Positions 10,901 through 20,629 of a stretch of 64,000 nt of DNA are shown piece after piece. Position numbers and translations under genes: made by a program. The notes under the pieces were generated by a model. That model was given only the letters and a program-made list of their open reading frames with translations. It had not been told where the DNA came from and ran no database searches. The stretch's first letter is position 1; every line of letters starts with the position of its first letter. The DNA is from Trileptium ribeirensis (lineage: Eukaryota > Nematoda > Enoplea > Enoplida > Thoracostomopsidae), in NCBI GenBank assembly GCA_030248225.1, contig JASANE010017459.1:1-64000 (forward strand), in the 5' to 3' direction.

Positions 10901-12445
10901 TTCACGGCATTACGTCCTGTGTGGCAATCGTCTCTGCGTCCTGCAACGAAAGGGAAATTGTTACAGGCTGTGGTTGGTAGCACTCTCCTGTATGGCGTCG
11001 AAGCGAATGTAATGTCGGAAAAAGAGCTCGCCAGAATGAAATACTTCTGGTACAGCTGCATGAAGTCAGTGAAGAACCTACGACTACACACGAGTCTATC
11101 TGGACTCCTGGACGAATTCCGCCAATCAGATATCCGTCTGGTCATCAAACAACGAACCGCTGGCTTCATGGGTCATATCGCAAGGATGAGTGGAGACCGG
11201 TATCCCCACCAGCTGTTATTGAGACATGTCGACGATCGTGTCGAACCGCGGACCCGAGTGACGACGGTACAAACTCTAAACAACTACTATAAAGGCATCG
11301 CCAGAGGGATGCCGGGTATAAGCGCTAGCAACTGGGCTCTACAAGCTCAGAACAGGGACAATTGGATGCTTGTCAGGAAGGGCATCAGCAACAACTTCCG
11401 TGAGGCAGGCGAGTCGTTCATCTGCACTGACTGTGGTGATGACTTCCAAACGATGATGAAACTACAAAGACATCAACGTTTGCAGCACACAGTGCCAGCA
11501 TTAGCAATAACGGCTGAGGATCCCACTGTCTGTCAATTTTGTCGACGACAGTTTGGTACAGCTCACGGCATGAAAATCCACGTTAGCCGTTACTGCAAAC
11601 AGCGACCGGGAGCTGCTAACAACGAAGATGGGACTACAGAATATCAGGACGACCAACAACAGCAACCAGTACGACGGGTAGGTGGCCTGATTGAACTATT
11701 ACCGGATGGTGGCATCGGGTATGATGAGAGACGATACAAGTGCCGCATGTGCGGAAAGCGATATCGAAGCCACTGCACAGTATCACGTCACATCAACAGC
11801 GCCCACGGTGCACATCAACAGGCGGCAGCAACACAGCGCAACAACCTACCGAACGTTAGTAATGATGGCGACAATGACAACCGAGATGATGGAGTCGACG
11901 GAGGCCGTGGTGATGACGAGGATAATGATGATGACGATGGTAACGGCGGCGGCCGTAATGATGAGGATAGTGGAAACGACGAGGACGTTGGTGATGATGA
12001 GGATGATCGATGGACACAACTCAAACGTAGACGGCTGGATACAAATGTTATATCGACAACCACAGTTTTATCGACAACGGCAACAGCAGTTTCATCGGCA
12101 ACAACCGTTTTTGTTACAACAACAATAACAACCTCAACGACTAACGAAACAACGACAGCAAAACCAAGGGCAAAACGCAGCAGAACATCACCAACCGGAG
12201 AAGTAGTCGAATGCCCTATTTGCAACAAGATGGTGACGAAGAAGAACGCGGCGCGACATCGGGACCGTTGCAGTGTCAAATACGACTGCGACAAATGTGG
12301 AAAATCCTTCAATCGGAAGGATGGCTTCACACGACATAGCAGGACGTGTGGCAACACCCCGCTCACTTGCCCGTGGTGTGGTCGGACCGACAAATACACA
12401 TCGCACGCCGAGCGACATCAACGGCGGTGCTGGGTTGATTTATGA
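7880..12445 (+). CDS. Intact APE endonuclease/reverse transcriptase with six C-terminal zinc fingers (non-LTR retrotransposon)
   Basis: An uninterrupted 1521-residue polyprotein of an RTE-like/APE-type LINE. Residues ~50-75 are a very basic Arg-rich stretch. Residues ~145-405 are an APE-like endonuclease with GTINIRS, SETRLD, CYAPT, GGDLNSRIG and the catalytic SDH, all intact. A ~220-residue linker follows. The reverse transcriptase runs from about 630 with LKNGKAEGLSGVP, QHGFRAGRGT, FVDLKKAFDS (~790), GVRQGCCAGP and EYADDT (~908), then the thumb/connection region with VYLGSNIG and GHIARM. C-terminal fingers: two C2H2 (C at ~1182 and ~1288) with a C2HC between (~1217), an acidic Asp/Gly/Asn linker (~1328-1377), a Thr/Ser-rich stretch, then three C2HC-type fingers (~1445, ~1470, ~1496). 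The first ATG lies in the 31-bp array; the next plausible Met is near residue 127, so the true start is uncertain. The short 3' flank runs directly into R2. It looks recently active. Confidence 0.9.
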   Translation: MEACQLHQYVNVMVPLIPICRYWHDVLYKERNNQSHNSRAAASTRRGERLRGRGQRWQRRILRRTRRRRRPLRDRQHRHNVVDLAARVVPDNRDGDPVTVASATSVVARRNNDGGRNDQSTPHHTIMLINSNAPPMSFVGYAGRGLKIRLGTINIRSMKLDFVTKSQILKLRASAHGFYATTVSETRLDGSGLVDVGDGWKLLHHNVEGGEHRGIAILLSPPAVAAWQRAGAVVDIDENGRAMAARLKAGGNERDWTIMACYAPTAKAKETHVDDFYQGISSLLRKAGEQSFVWIGGDLNSRIGRRRVNEDGLEPIIGRFGIDIPRNHMGERLLTFCAAEGLSITNTYYNHSISKQATWYHPRWKTPAALDMSLVRQQHRRNVCNTVAMPSIESGSDHVVLSTVLQQRPLLKSRNEQHNMPSTPTINEDDDTEPAAKRPKKIEVATLHDPVVKQRYIDAVNEAVNELQQQPSIAELTTIIRKCAEQHIGTVKPDRRTWVCENVTEIQQMSGRRQQLFHEQQRRSNAPSARRTYKKYCHYMRARMRKLENDWWKSKAEAIQSLADRNCMHSFFGEVRLLAKEKAKSIPSKPLPTDTTAKLNDMTAHFSGLLNIARAINPDVIDRLPTAKNSVNWGAPTKDEIRQHINRLKNGKAEGLSGVPAECIKDIPAVNDVLHDFCQQAWQQGSGTVLPNGWLDAILVALFKKKGDYSDLNNWRGIVIMEVMSKVVNMVLNHRLQRAGNEIWGEQQHGFRAGRGTIDCIYTLRRIIEEFGQTAGRLDYDHLFVLFVDLKKAFDSCDRNLIFTILSKCGVPENVIALVKLFHDGFGARVLFQGQLGDRFSITTGVRQGCCAGPTLWNFYFWAVMMLWRSEIPSGSGVMVKYKDDLAIRTRAKLQALTTSSTSVINDIEYADDTCTLDRRFSTFVNNTMLLHKTTRDMGGEISITKTEWMMIPSAENHDELRLTIEDNEIKRVDNFVYLGSNIGNSREGRFGAKINTTSRINKARGAFTALRPVWQSSLRPATKGKLLQAVVGSTLLYGVEANVMSEKELARMKYFWYSCMKSVKNLRLHTSLSGLLDEFRQSDIRLVIKQRTAGFMGHIARMSGDRYPHQLLLRHVDDRVEPRTRVTTVQTLNNYYKGIARGMPGISASNWALQAQNRDNWMLVRKGISNNFREAGESFICTDCGDDFQTMMKLQRHQRLQHTVPALAITAEDPTVCQFCRRQFGTAHGMKIHVSRYCKQRPGAANNEDGTTEYQDDQQQQPVRRVGGLIELLPDGGIGYDERRYKCRMCGKRYRSHCTVSRHINSAHGAHQQAAATQRNNLPNVSNDGDNDNRDDGVDGGRGDDEDNDDDDGNGGGRNDEDSGNDEDVGDDEDDRWTQLKRRRLDTNVISTTTVLSTTATAVSSATTVFVTTTITTSTTNETTTAKPRAKRSRTSPTGEVVECPICNKMVTKKNAARHRDRCSVKYDCDKCGKSFNRKDGFTRHSRTCGNTPLTCPWCGRTDKYTSHAERHQRRCWVDL

Positions 12446-12677
12446 CAACGATATTTAGGCGGCGATTGCAACGCTTTCGACCGCGGTGCTATGCTCCTCC
12501 AGGGGCGGAAAGGCGACAACAACAGCTAATCTCTGAGTTGACAACCTTAATGTTTAAAAATCCTATTGTGTCTTTGGAAAAAATCATTTCGGACATAATA
12601 CATGACACGACTGAATGTAAAACAAGACCGCAGACTTTAATAGCACCGGGGAAAGATAGAGCCCAACTTTTAATTTT

Positions 12678-13608
12678 CATATATTCAAAAGAAAAATTTT
12701 CCGCTCACTGCTACGGTGACGATATCTAAATATACAGACATTTTCACGTCGATGAGCTTTACCTTGTTGTCGAGTCTACAGAAACTCTTGTTATCGTTAC
12801 GGCACTGGTTCTATAACAACAAATTCAAACTGAACGTGTCTAAAACTGGATTCATTTACTTCTCTCGTCGCCATTTCTATGGCCTACCCTTACAAATCCA
12901 CGATATCACCATTCACCCTTCAAGGAGTCTCAAAATACTCGGTATTGTGCTGTACAGTAGACTAAGCTTTGTCAAAAACATGACTGAGTTGTCAAGTTAG
13001 TGCACCTGGAAACTCCGCGAAATTGGTCAGATTGGACAACGCTTACATGTCCAAACGGCGAAAATCATCGTACGACCCTTTGTAATAACCCTTATCGACT
13101 ACTGCAACGCATTGTACTACGGCTTGTCTACCACAAATCTACAACCCGTCCGTCGTTTGCTACACAATGCGGCCAGAATTGTTTCTGGTACGCGACGCTG
13201 CGAACACAGAAGTCTTGTGTTGCCTGAGCTACACTGGTCGCCGCTTGACCAGCGAATTCGATGCAAAGCGCTCTTGCCGATTCACAAACCTCTGACGTTT
13301 AACATCCGTGCATAAAATGATGAAATGTTGGGCCGACCTGCTGCAACTCGCGTAGCCAAGGAAAGAGTATTACGCATTGACGTCACACGGCACAACTGTA
13401 TCTGGAACAGACTTCCATCTAAGCTTCGTAACAATGTCTTAAACGTTACTGAATTTAAGGCTAAATTAAAGACATTTCTGTTTCCGCAGGTCTTATCTTC
13501 ATAATTTCAAAAGTTATCGTATTATTATTAATTGTCATATCGTATCCAACGCCTTTGCAACGCTATCAGAGACATGGGCGCTTTATAAATGCCTTATTAT
13601 TATTATTG
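12678..13608 (+). pseudogene. Fossil L2/CR1-like LINE 3' end inside R2
   Basis: The same remnant as in R1, with HCYGDDI in place of HYYGDDI and the same stop after it, the same frame change, the same stop after MTELSS, and the same FKAKLKTFLF ending and ATT tail. Sharing of these defects dates the decay before the duplication. Confidence 0.8.
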
Positions 13609-13942
13609 TCATATATACCTATCACAAACATGAAAGTCTGATAACTATGAAAAATACGTAAGTATTGACAGAACTTCTTACCATCGGTACGCTGACTGTC
13701 GTACTATGACTATGTGTTTCACCTAACTTTGATTGATTGACTAATAAATTTTTCTGGGAAACAAATCAAACACATCGGGAACGCCGTAAATGACCGCGGC
13801 CAGACGTGTCAGTCACAAATCATCGAACAAAGAACTATATAAAAATATCTACTTAATACAATAAACGTAATTATGTCCTTACACGCGAAAGTTTTGAAAG
13901 GTGGTCAGGTAAACTCCAGGTTAAATACGTTAAATCGTTGCC

Positions 13943-14159
13943 ATGCCAGTTACACCACTTTGTAGATGGAGGCATTCCAGTTGTATTAATGTATAGATGC
14001 TGTCATACCAGTTGCACCAATTTGTAGACGGTAGGATGGCAATTGCGTCAATGTGAAAGCGCTGTCATACTAGTTACACCACTCTGTAGATGGAAGCATG
14101 CCAGTTGCATCAATATGTAAATGTTATGGTACCACTTATACCAATTTGTAGATACTGGC
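13943..14159 (+). repeat. 31-bp tandem array at the end of R2, seven units
   Basis: The same seven units as in R1, with the fifth unit 31 bp rather than 29 bp. Here the array ends in flanking DNA rather than in a coding frame. Confidence 0.85.
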
Positions 14160-14183
14160 ATGACGTTCTCTACAAGGAGAGAA

Positions 14184-17100
14184 TAACTGGCATGCAGCGT
14201 CTAAAATTTGGTGTATTTGGCGTGCCACATTCCAAACAGTGTGCAGTCACCGCACGCAAATTGATGTGAATGACGCGTTACTTGATATCCATCATTTCAA
14301 ATTTTCTCGTCCATCAGTAAAAAGTGAAGGAGCCTCTGCGGCCACGCTCCCCGCTCTGCTTTCTTGCGACGCCCATGAATAAACATTTTGTCAACTAGAT
14401 ATACTGTTACTCGAAAAATTGACCAGTGACGGTTGCTACTATGTTTCTGAAATATTAAAAAACCTTTTTTGTATACTGGGTCAACCATGAGCGATACAGC
14501 GTATTCTATAATATGACAAGGTCGTATCCACCACGACAGATTCTTATGGCTATCAAGTCATACATGATTTGTAGAAAAAAACATGCAATAATCAAATCTT
14601 TTGCTTTTCGTTGGACAGATCCTTAAATTTTTTTTGACGAATATTCCTGTGAAGTGAAATTTTGTAGGTACGACTCGTTATCGCTGCTCTTTTGATAACA
14701 CCATTATCGGCTAATCTACATAATTAAAACTAACTATCTACGGTGTGTAGCAAAGCGAACCCTTATGGGCAAGAAAATTTTCCAACTTTCTAAAGTGTAA
14801 ACTTGTGTAATGGTTAGTACTCAGGACCTGGAACTCCAATTAGTACATAACTATAATAAGGACCTAACTTAATATTACTATTAAGATAAGTAATAGTACG
14901 GCAGTAAAATAAAGAATTGTTTAATTGTCAAGGTCGATCTAACGATCCAAATATTTAGAATAGCATTTTAATATTATTAAATCTCTTACAAACCTTATAA
15001 ACTACAATATGGGTCGTCGAACCAACCTAAGCTGTGACTTAGGGTTAGCTCACCTTAGTCAATAACCCAAAATTGGAGCACTCTTGTCCTCTCTAGCAAT
15101 AAGAGTTATCGGAGCACTTCTGTACTCTCTCTACACTACTATAGTATAGATCACCACTATGCTTTAAATACAATATTTTCGGAGCCCCCAGTGCTCTCAA
15201 ATGAAATTTTCAGAGCGTCCCTTCAACTCTCAATATACACCAAAATTTATTAAAGTCGGAATTAGCGCTATGTCTTGACTTAAAATAACTACTGCCTAGC
15301 CAGAACAGTGTAAGATAGCAAGGTTCCGTGTAGTAGTTAAGCTAAGAAATAAAATTCGAAATAAAATGCACATACCCTGAATTTCTCATTCCCGACTAAC
15401 TCGATGATCGAACTAAAGCTCAGTTTGTGTATGCTAAAATCTATGTTAGCTATGACTAAATAGCGACTAGTAATTCTCAGAATTTGCAAGAAGCTCTACT
15501 GCGCTTCTAAATATATGCTTAAAGCCACACTACAACAATACCTCGATTTTTTTACATGTAATATGTTCCTTGCCATCGCTATTATTGCAAAAAATGAGAC
15601 AATAATTTTTAATTTGTAATAATTCCATTATATTTATACCACATATCATCATGCCTGACATGAAAACACTTATTCGATATTCGTAGCAACAAAATTATTA
15701 CAGAATATAATCGATCAAACATTTTTGCAAGCAGAAAAAAACGGAGGCATCGGCGTTTTATTATTAATTATTAGTGTTAATGAATTAAAAACTATTAAAT
15801 ATTGTGAAATTTCACAACTCAAAAGTCAACATTTCGAAAATGCAATGTTACAAAAAATTTAATAAAATGTTTCTTAGCTCGTTCAAGACAACTTGTAGCT
15901 CAAAATAAAAAAATAGATGGCGAAGCAGAAAATAACGTTAATATCGACATAAGAGGGAAACATTACAACGTGTACCACGAATAAAAGCATCGAAAGTGAT
16001 AAAGAATAATGTGGTTACGGGTAAGGGCCACGAACAGTAGTGTCACTCTGCGGATTTGATTTACAGGTACCTAACATGTTGTATAACATCAGCAAGCTGC
16101 AGATAGAGCGTATTTTCATTCAGCGAAGTATTTACAGTTCCCATTATACTTACTTTGTTTTTCACTTATAAATTTGTATTTCAATAAAATAATACAAATT
16201 CATACCCACAAAAGGGCAACATTGTAATTATTCCAAGGTATTTACAACGTATAAAACAAGCATAAAATTAACCTGATAAAAACTAGCGTAAAAAAACCGA
16301 AGTATCAGCATAGGTGTCGTGGGTCACCAGCATAATACAAAGCCACCCGAAAGGATATAGTGTAATTGTTGCAATAGATAATAACGTGATTTTAAGTAAA
16401 TTATGGTCGTTGTTATAAACGATCCATTAGGTTTTAAAATCCATACACAATTTCTTTGGTGAATTAATCGTATAAAACTTAATATGATATATACATTAGA
16501 TTGTAATGTGGAATTCTTTTTTTATTGATTCGCTATACTGTTAAATTCGTATAATTTGCATTTAAATTAGACAAAACAAGATCAGAGTTCATCAAAGGCG
16601 CTGTCCCGGGCCAAAAATATAACTCAACTGTTTGTTGTTTACTTGAACTATTGTTAGGAAATAAATTTCTATTTCTGTACATAAAGCTTCATTAGGTTTC
16701 CCGGAATAATCCTAAGTTAGAAATTAGACACGTGTAGACTTTAGAACTAAAAATTTCACAAAGCTCGCAAAAAAGGTAAGATGGGCTGATTATCATAGTA
16801 CGCTGAGAAAATCATCAACTGAACTACATCATTCGCCACAAAACTAATGTGGCTTATATTTAGGCAAATCAAATTCAAAACGGTTTCAATTGGTTAGAAT
16901 TCAGGAATTAATGATCGTCTAAACATAGGTTACACAGAAACAAAATGTTTCTTAGTAAAATTTTTTGCTAACAATGGTTTACTGCTTTGCTAAATATTAC
17001 CTTCAATAGAAGTGATTTCTGATATATTTATGCACGATCAGGCTTAAACTACAACCAGAAAACGTAAGTGTCGACCCAGGCTGAAAATTTACGTAAACCG

Positions 17101-18507
17101 AATAATCAATACCAAGGAACAGCAACCTTCACAAGTGATCACGTAAAGAAATTAATCTACCGATCACGTCTTTGATGATTTCTGGTGCCAAGATTAATAA
17201 CGTTATGGATTGTTTCGAAATAAAGACGATATTAAGAACCGGTAGCAGTACGTCAACGGTGAAATGACACCTACTGTTATATTAGAATGAAATTCCACGC
17301 ACTAATTCAATCTCTGAATGTATAGACACACAAAAATAGATTTCAGCAAAACGTGTGACTTGATCCAAGAAAAAATTATGAACCTGAACACTACCAGGAC
17401 ACCGGAAGACAACGTTGAAGCCGCAAGTAGGTAAAGTTTGAAGAATATTTAATAAAGTGATAAAAATATTCTACAAGTTCTAGAATAAGTTCATAATAAT
17501 GATTTCATTAATACTGATTTCAACTAAAGCAAGCGTAAATTCGAGAATTCTCTTAATGCAACATGCCTAGAGTCAACATAGACCTAAGCCATATATAGTG
17601 AATACGCCCGTTAAGGAACACCACAAAATTTACAATCGGAACATGTCCCCAGATAGACATTGAATATCTTTATTAACATCCCTGTATAATAGCTTATACA
17701 ATATTATTTGAAATGCCGGTTTTATGTTTGAGATGTTCCCAGCCTGACGAGTTACATACATTAATTCAAACAAGTTTAATTCTCATTTTTTGGCAAATTT
17801 TTTATTATAGGTAAAACAACAGATTAGTTGTAATGCATGTTTTTTTGCTAGAATAGAATTGTAACTATGACACTTATGTTATTTAAATCGACGTGATCTT
17901 GTATATTTTTTATTTTCAGCTTATACCATAGATTCGTCGAAACAATTCTGCTCTTCGAAATGTGACAAAGCCCACAAAAATCTGCCCCTATTGTGACATG
18001 TATGTTACTAAAAAAGTCCAAATTACCTATCAAGGTACAATTTTGAAGTTTTGAAAATAGAATGTTCAATGTTTTGGCTAAATACTAAGGCATCATATAA
18101 TCCTGAAAATTCTCTATCAATAAATAATATCATTATATATAAGTTTTTATGCGGTTCGCTTTATAATGCACCAAAATCTTCGAAGAAACCACCGGATGTT
18201 CGTTAGTAGGCGGTGACTAAAATGGGTGTTCCGAAATAGGCGTGCTAACTGTAAATGCTTTTTAATTAATCACCGGTGTCCCTAACGTTTAAATGACCAA
18301 ATCTGCTCAGTTTTATGCCAGGAAGAACCGTTGCAAGACTTATTTTCTTATCTGAATCAACCACCTGAGGTGTTATTTACCAAGAACGAACATAAAAAGC
18401 TGAACGTTCATAATATTTTAAGTGGTTGGGATTTTGCTTGTAACGATAGCCAACATCTTGCACATTAATTCTTATTTGGACAAAAGCACTTCTCATCACT
18501 CAACTAC
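14184..18507. other. AT-rich intergenic DNA, no gene seen
   Basis: No frame with coding character. The only notable patch is 14335-14385, whose reverse complement reads ATGGGCGTCGCAAGAAAGC and then GCGGGGAG. It resembles a hAT-type element terminus but has no partner that I can find. The rest is AT-rich and stop-rich on both strands. Confidence 0.5.
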
Positions 18508-18735
18508 ACTGTAAAAACGCTAAGTTAAATTTTAATCAATTGAGCCAGTCCTTCTTCGACTCATTAAATGAGTCAAATTATACTCAGTCTGAGTTATGTC
18601 TGACTCAAACCAAAAAAGCTGATTCATACTGGGTAACACTGACTCGCTGCCTGAGTCAGACAATTTTTAGCACAGGTTGATCCAAAATTTGACTCATTTT
18701 TCGGGTTCAGGAAAGATCCGCTTCACTGAGTCAAA
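18508..18735. repeat. Cluster of TGASTCA motifs in a repeat-like block
   Basis: Five exact TGA(C/G)TCA heptamers occur at 18569, 18601, 18652, 18690 and 18727, with several near matches between them. The block starts with CACTGTAAAAACGCTAAGTT, which is similar to CACTGTAAAGCTGAGTCAAC at 38028-38047, so it may belong to a dispersed repeat family. The heptamer is the AP-1/bZIP consensus. Enhancer function is only a possibility. Confidence 0.5.
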
Positions 18736-19369
18736 TTCTGGCTACGCAAGTACTAAATACTGCTGAAGTAATATTTGCAAGTAAATCGATTTGTATTTGG
18801 AAGGGTACACATTTAATTCTGATATTTACGCATTTCAGGTCTTCAAAACGAACTAGAATAACCTTATTAATAATCCAGAGAATAAATACTGGATCACCAT
18901 TGATTCGGACACCAGTTCACTGGTACTAGCTTAGCTCAACAAGGGATTTAGATCTGCTGTCGACAACAAAATATTCAGAGCTGTCCAGTTTCATATTTAT
19001 CATCATTGGCACTTGTGATTTATACAGGTGCAATTTTGATCTGCCTGTCGTTGAGATTTAGAAAGTTTAGGTCAGATACAAAGCATTTATAATATACATA
19101 TATTTGAAATTAATTAATTTTGAATTTTATATTAATTTTTGGTTCAGGCAGATGTCAACAAGTACACATAGTTGTGTGTTCCCATTGGAATTCTGCATAT
19201 ATACCAAGCTTTTACTAATATATTGTTTTGAACAACTTAAGTAAACGGTAATTTTTAACGAAAAATTGCGATATTTAAAAATTTGGGAACAAAATTTGAG
19301 CTCAAACTTTTTCACGTAATGAGTCTTGTCAGCGATTGGCTACAGAAATATCCTTGAAAAGTTTGAGCA

Positions 19370-19484
19370 GTGTTCACACATTCAAACTTATCGAAAATGG
19401 AAAAAAGATGCTCTCAAACTTTGATCAAAATTTGAGCTCAAATTTTGATCAAAATTTGAGCAAAAAGTTTGAGCGTGTGAACAC
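19370..19484. mobile_element. Foldback element with nested palindromes
   Basis: Outer arms GTGTTCACACATTCAAACTT (19370-19389) and the complement of GTGTTCACACGCTCAAACTT (19465-19484) match at 18 of 20 bases. Inside lie a 34-bp perfect palindrome (19420-19453, centred on GAGCTC) and an overlapping 26-bp perfect palindrome (19436-19461, centred on TGATCA). No coding capacity; most likely a small foldback MITE. Confidence 0.8.
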
Positions 19485-19548
19485 GCCTTTACATAGATAT
19501 TTACAATTTCTTATTTCAATGTTTTCGTAACACTTAATCTTTGGTTAT

Positions 19549-19755
19549 CAACTACGGCAGAACCAGGAATGACGGGGGTTGTGGTCAAGGTAGTTTTTGG
19601 TGGCAGGAGCGGGGTCTTGATTGTTCCCGTCATAGTCCTGCTTTTTGGGGAAGGGAAAGGTCGGTCGTCAGCTTTATTCAATACCCTGGGAGCCTGTAGT
19701 CCCCTGAGATGGACCTCCCCCATCCATCCCAGTTGCCCCCCCTGAGACCTCGAAC
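19549..19755. other. GC-rich patch, probably transposon-derived
   Basis: A roughly 200-bp island of C/G-rich sequence with runs of G and C (for example TTGCCCCCCCTGAGACCTCG) inside AT-rich DNA. CTGTGACCTCGAACCTTGAC near 59844 resembles its right end. The minus-strand frame 19511-19723 has no domain. Confidence 0.35.
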
Positions 19756-19895
19756 TGTCAGCATGTGTGATAAATATAAATATATAGCCAGCATTACCAC
19801 AGCACTGTCGAGTACAAATCGGTAATTTGAAGTAATCTTTTTGTCTGGCTATATTTTAAAACTTAACAGAGTCAGTTCGTCATTTCTGTGCCTCT

Positions 19896-20110
19896 GTTAA
19901 CCCTTCACCGTATAGATTAATGTACGTTTTGAGCAATTTTGAAGAAACTTTTGCCGCAGTGACGGATCGAGTCTGGATCATTTACTTGCGAGCCTCGCAC
20001 GCTAGAGACTATGCTATATAAGAGCTTTTGCTCGGTTCCTAGAGGAACGTCACAGAGAGAGCAAATAACGACGCACGTGCAAAGGCACCATCTACCACAG
20101 ACTCAGCAAG
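19896..20110 (+). repeat. Dispersed repeat family D, copy 1
   Basis: Contains ATTAATGTACGTTTTGAGCA, then GAAGAAACTTTTGCCGCAGT and GACGGATCGA, and later GCAAATAACGACGCACGTGC. Close to the block at 20191-20290, similar to 21692-21890, and its later part resembles 39925-40075. No coding capacity is visible. Confidence 0.65.
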
Positions 20111-20190
20111 TACATCGTTTGAAAAAGCACGCTGTATCGCTTGTCATTCACTATGCAGAAAATGGTTAAACGTGCGATAGTCTAAATTTT

Positions 20191-20290
20191 GGTTAGCCCT
20201 TTCCCGCATTAATTAATGTACGTTTGAGCAATGTTGAAGAAACTTTTGCCGCAGTGACGGAACGAACATGGATCGTTTGCTTGCGAGAAA
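20191..20290 (+). repeat. Dispersed repeat family D, copy 2 (partial)
   Basis: Repeats the first ~95 bp of copy 1 (ATTAATGTACGTTTGAGCAA, GAAGAAACTTTTGCCGCAGT, GACGGAACGA) about 295 bp downstream in the same orientation. An unrecognised AT-rich 117-codon frame (20268-20621) starts in its end; I do not support that frame as a gene. Confidence 0.65.
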
Positions 20291-20629
20291 TATCACAACT
20301 TTTAACTTTAACCAAATAGTTATTTGGTGCCACAATTCGGTGGTGCGTTTAACCATGAAACACGTCATAGGTACGCGGTCACCAGAGATTAATGCGAAGT
20401 TTCTTCACATTTCTAACGATTTGGCTTTCTTATTCGTAGTTTGCAATTTTATCAGCATTTTAGAAAATTACAATATTTTAATGTCTTATATGAGTGTCTA
20501 TGTAATGTCGCAACCTTTTGCCTCTCACTTCAAATCATGGATTAATAGTGATGAAATTGACATTATTCGTAATCAATCTGGTAAATATGTATGCTGGAAA
20601 AGTTTTGTTTTACTGAAATAAGCAGGATA

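Larger units (their letters stand above)
6314..14183 (+). mobile_element. Composite element: 1.66 kb direct repeats flanking an APE/RT zinc-finger ORF
   Basis: R1 (6314-7973, 1660 bp) and R2 (12522-14183, 1662 bp) begin with the same ACAGCTAATC and end with the same AAGGAGAGAA. They differ at about 16 substitutions and one 2-bp indel by my reading, so they are about 99 percent identical. Between them lies 4.55 kb containing one intact 1521-codon retrotransposon frame. The layout resembles an LTR element, but the protein is a non-LTR (APE plus RT) type. The repeats do not start TG or end CA and carry a fossil LINE. Alternatives are a partial tandem duplication of one LINE, or insertion of the LINE between two tandem repeat monomers. 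No target-site duplication around the whole unit is evident. Confidence 0.75.
12522..14183 (+). repeat. Direct repeat R2 (downstream copy, 1662 bp)
   Basis: This is the downstream copy of R1 with the same order of parts. It begins only 77 bp after the stop codon of the large frame, so it occupies the 3'-UTR position. After its last shared base (14183) the sequence diverges at once from the R1 continuation. Confidence 0.9.

Noticed and set aside
8367..12421. Several 60-190 codon minus-strand frames opposite the large ORF
   Set aside because: They are shadows of the coding strand, long because its codon use avoids antisense stops; the 194-codon one mirrors the acidic and Thr-rich region.
6314..14183. 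R1 and R2 as a giant target-site duplication
   Set aside because: LINE target duplications are normally tens of bases; 1.66 kb with a coding frame starting inside R1 fits a terminal repeat or tandem duplication better.
20268..20621. 117-codon plus-strand frame
   Set aside because: No domain or splice sites, and it begins inside a copy of dispersed repeat family D.
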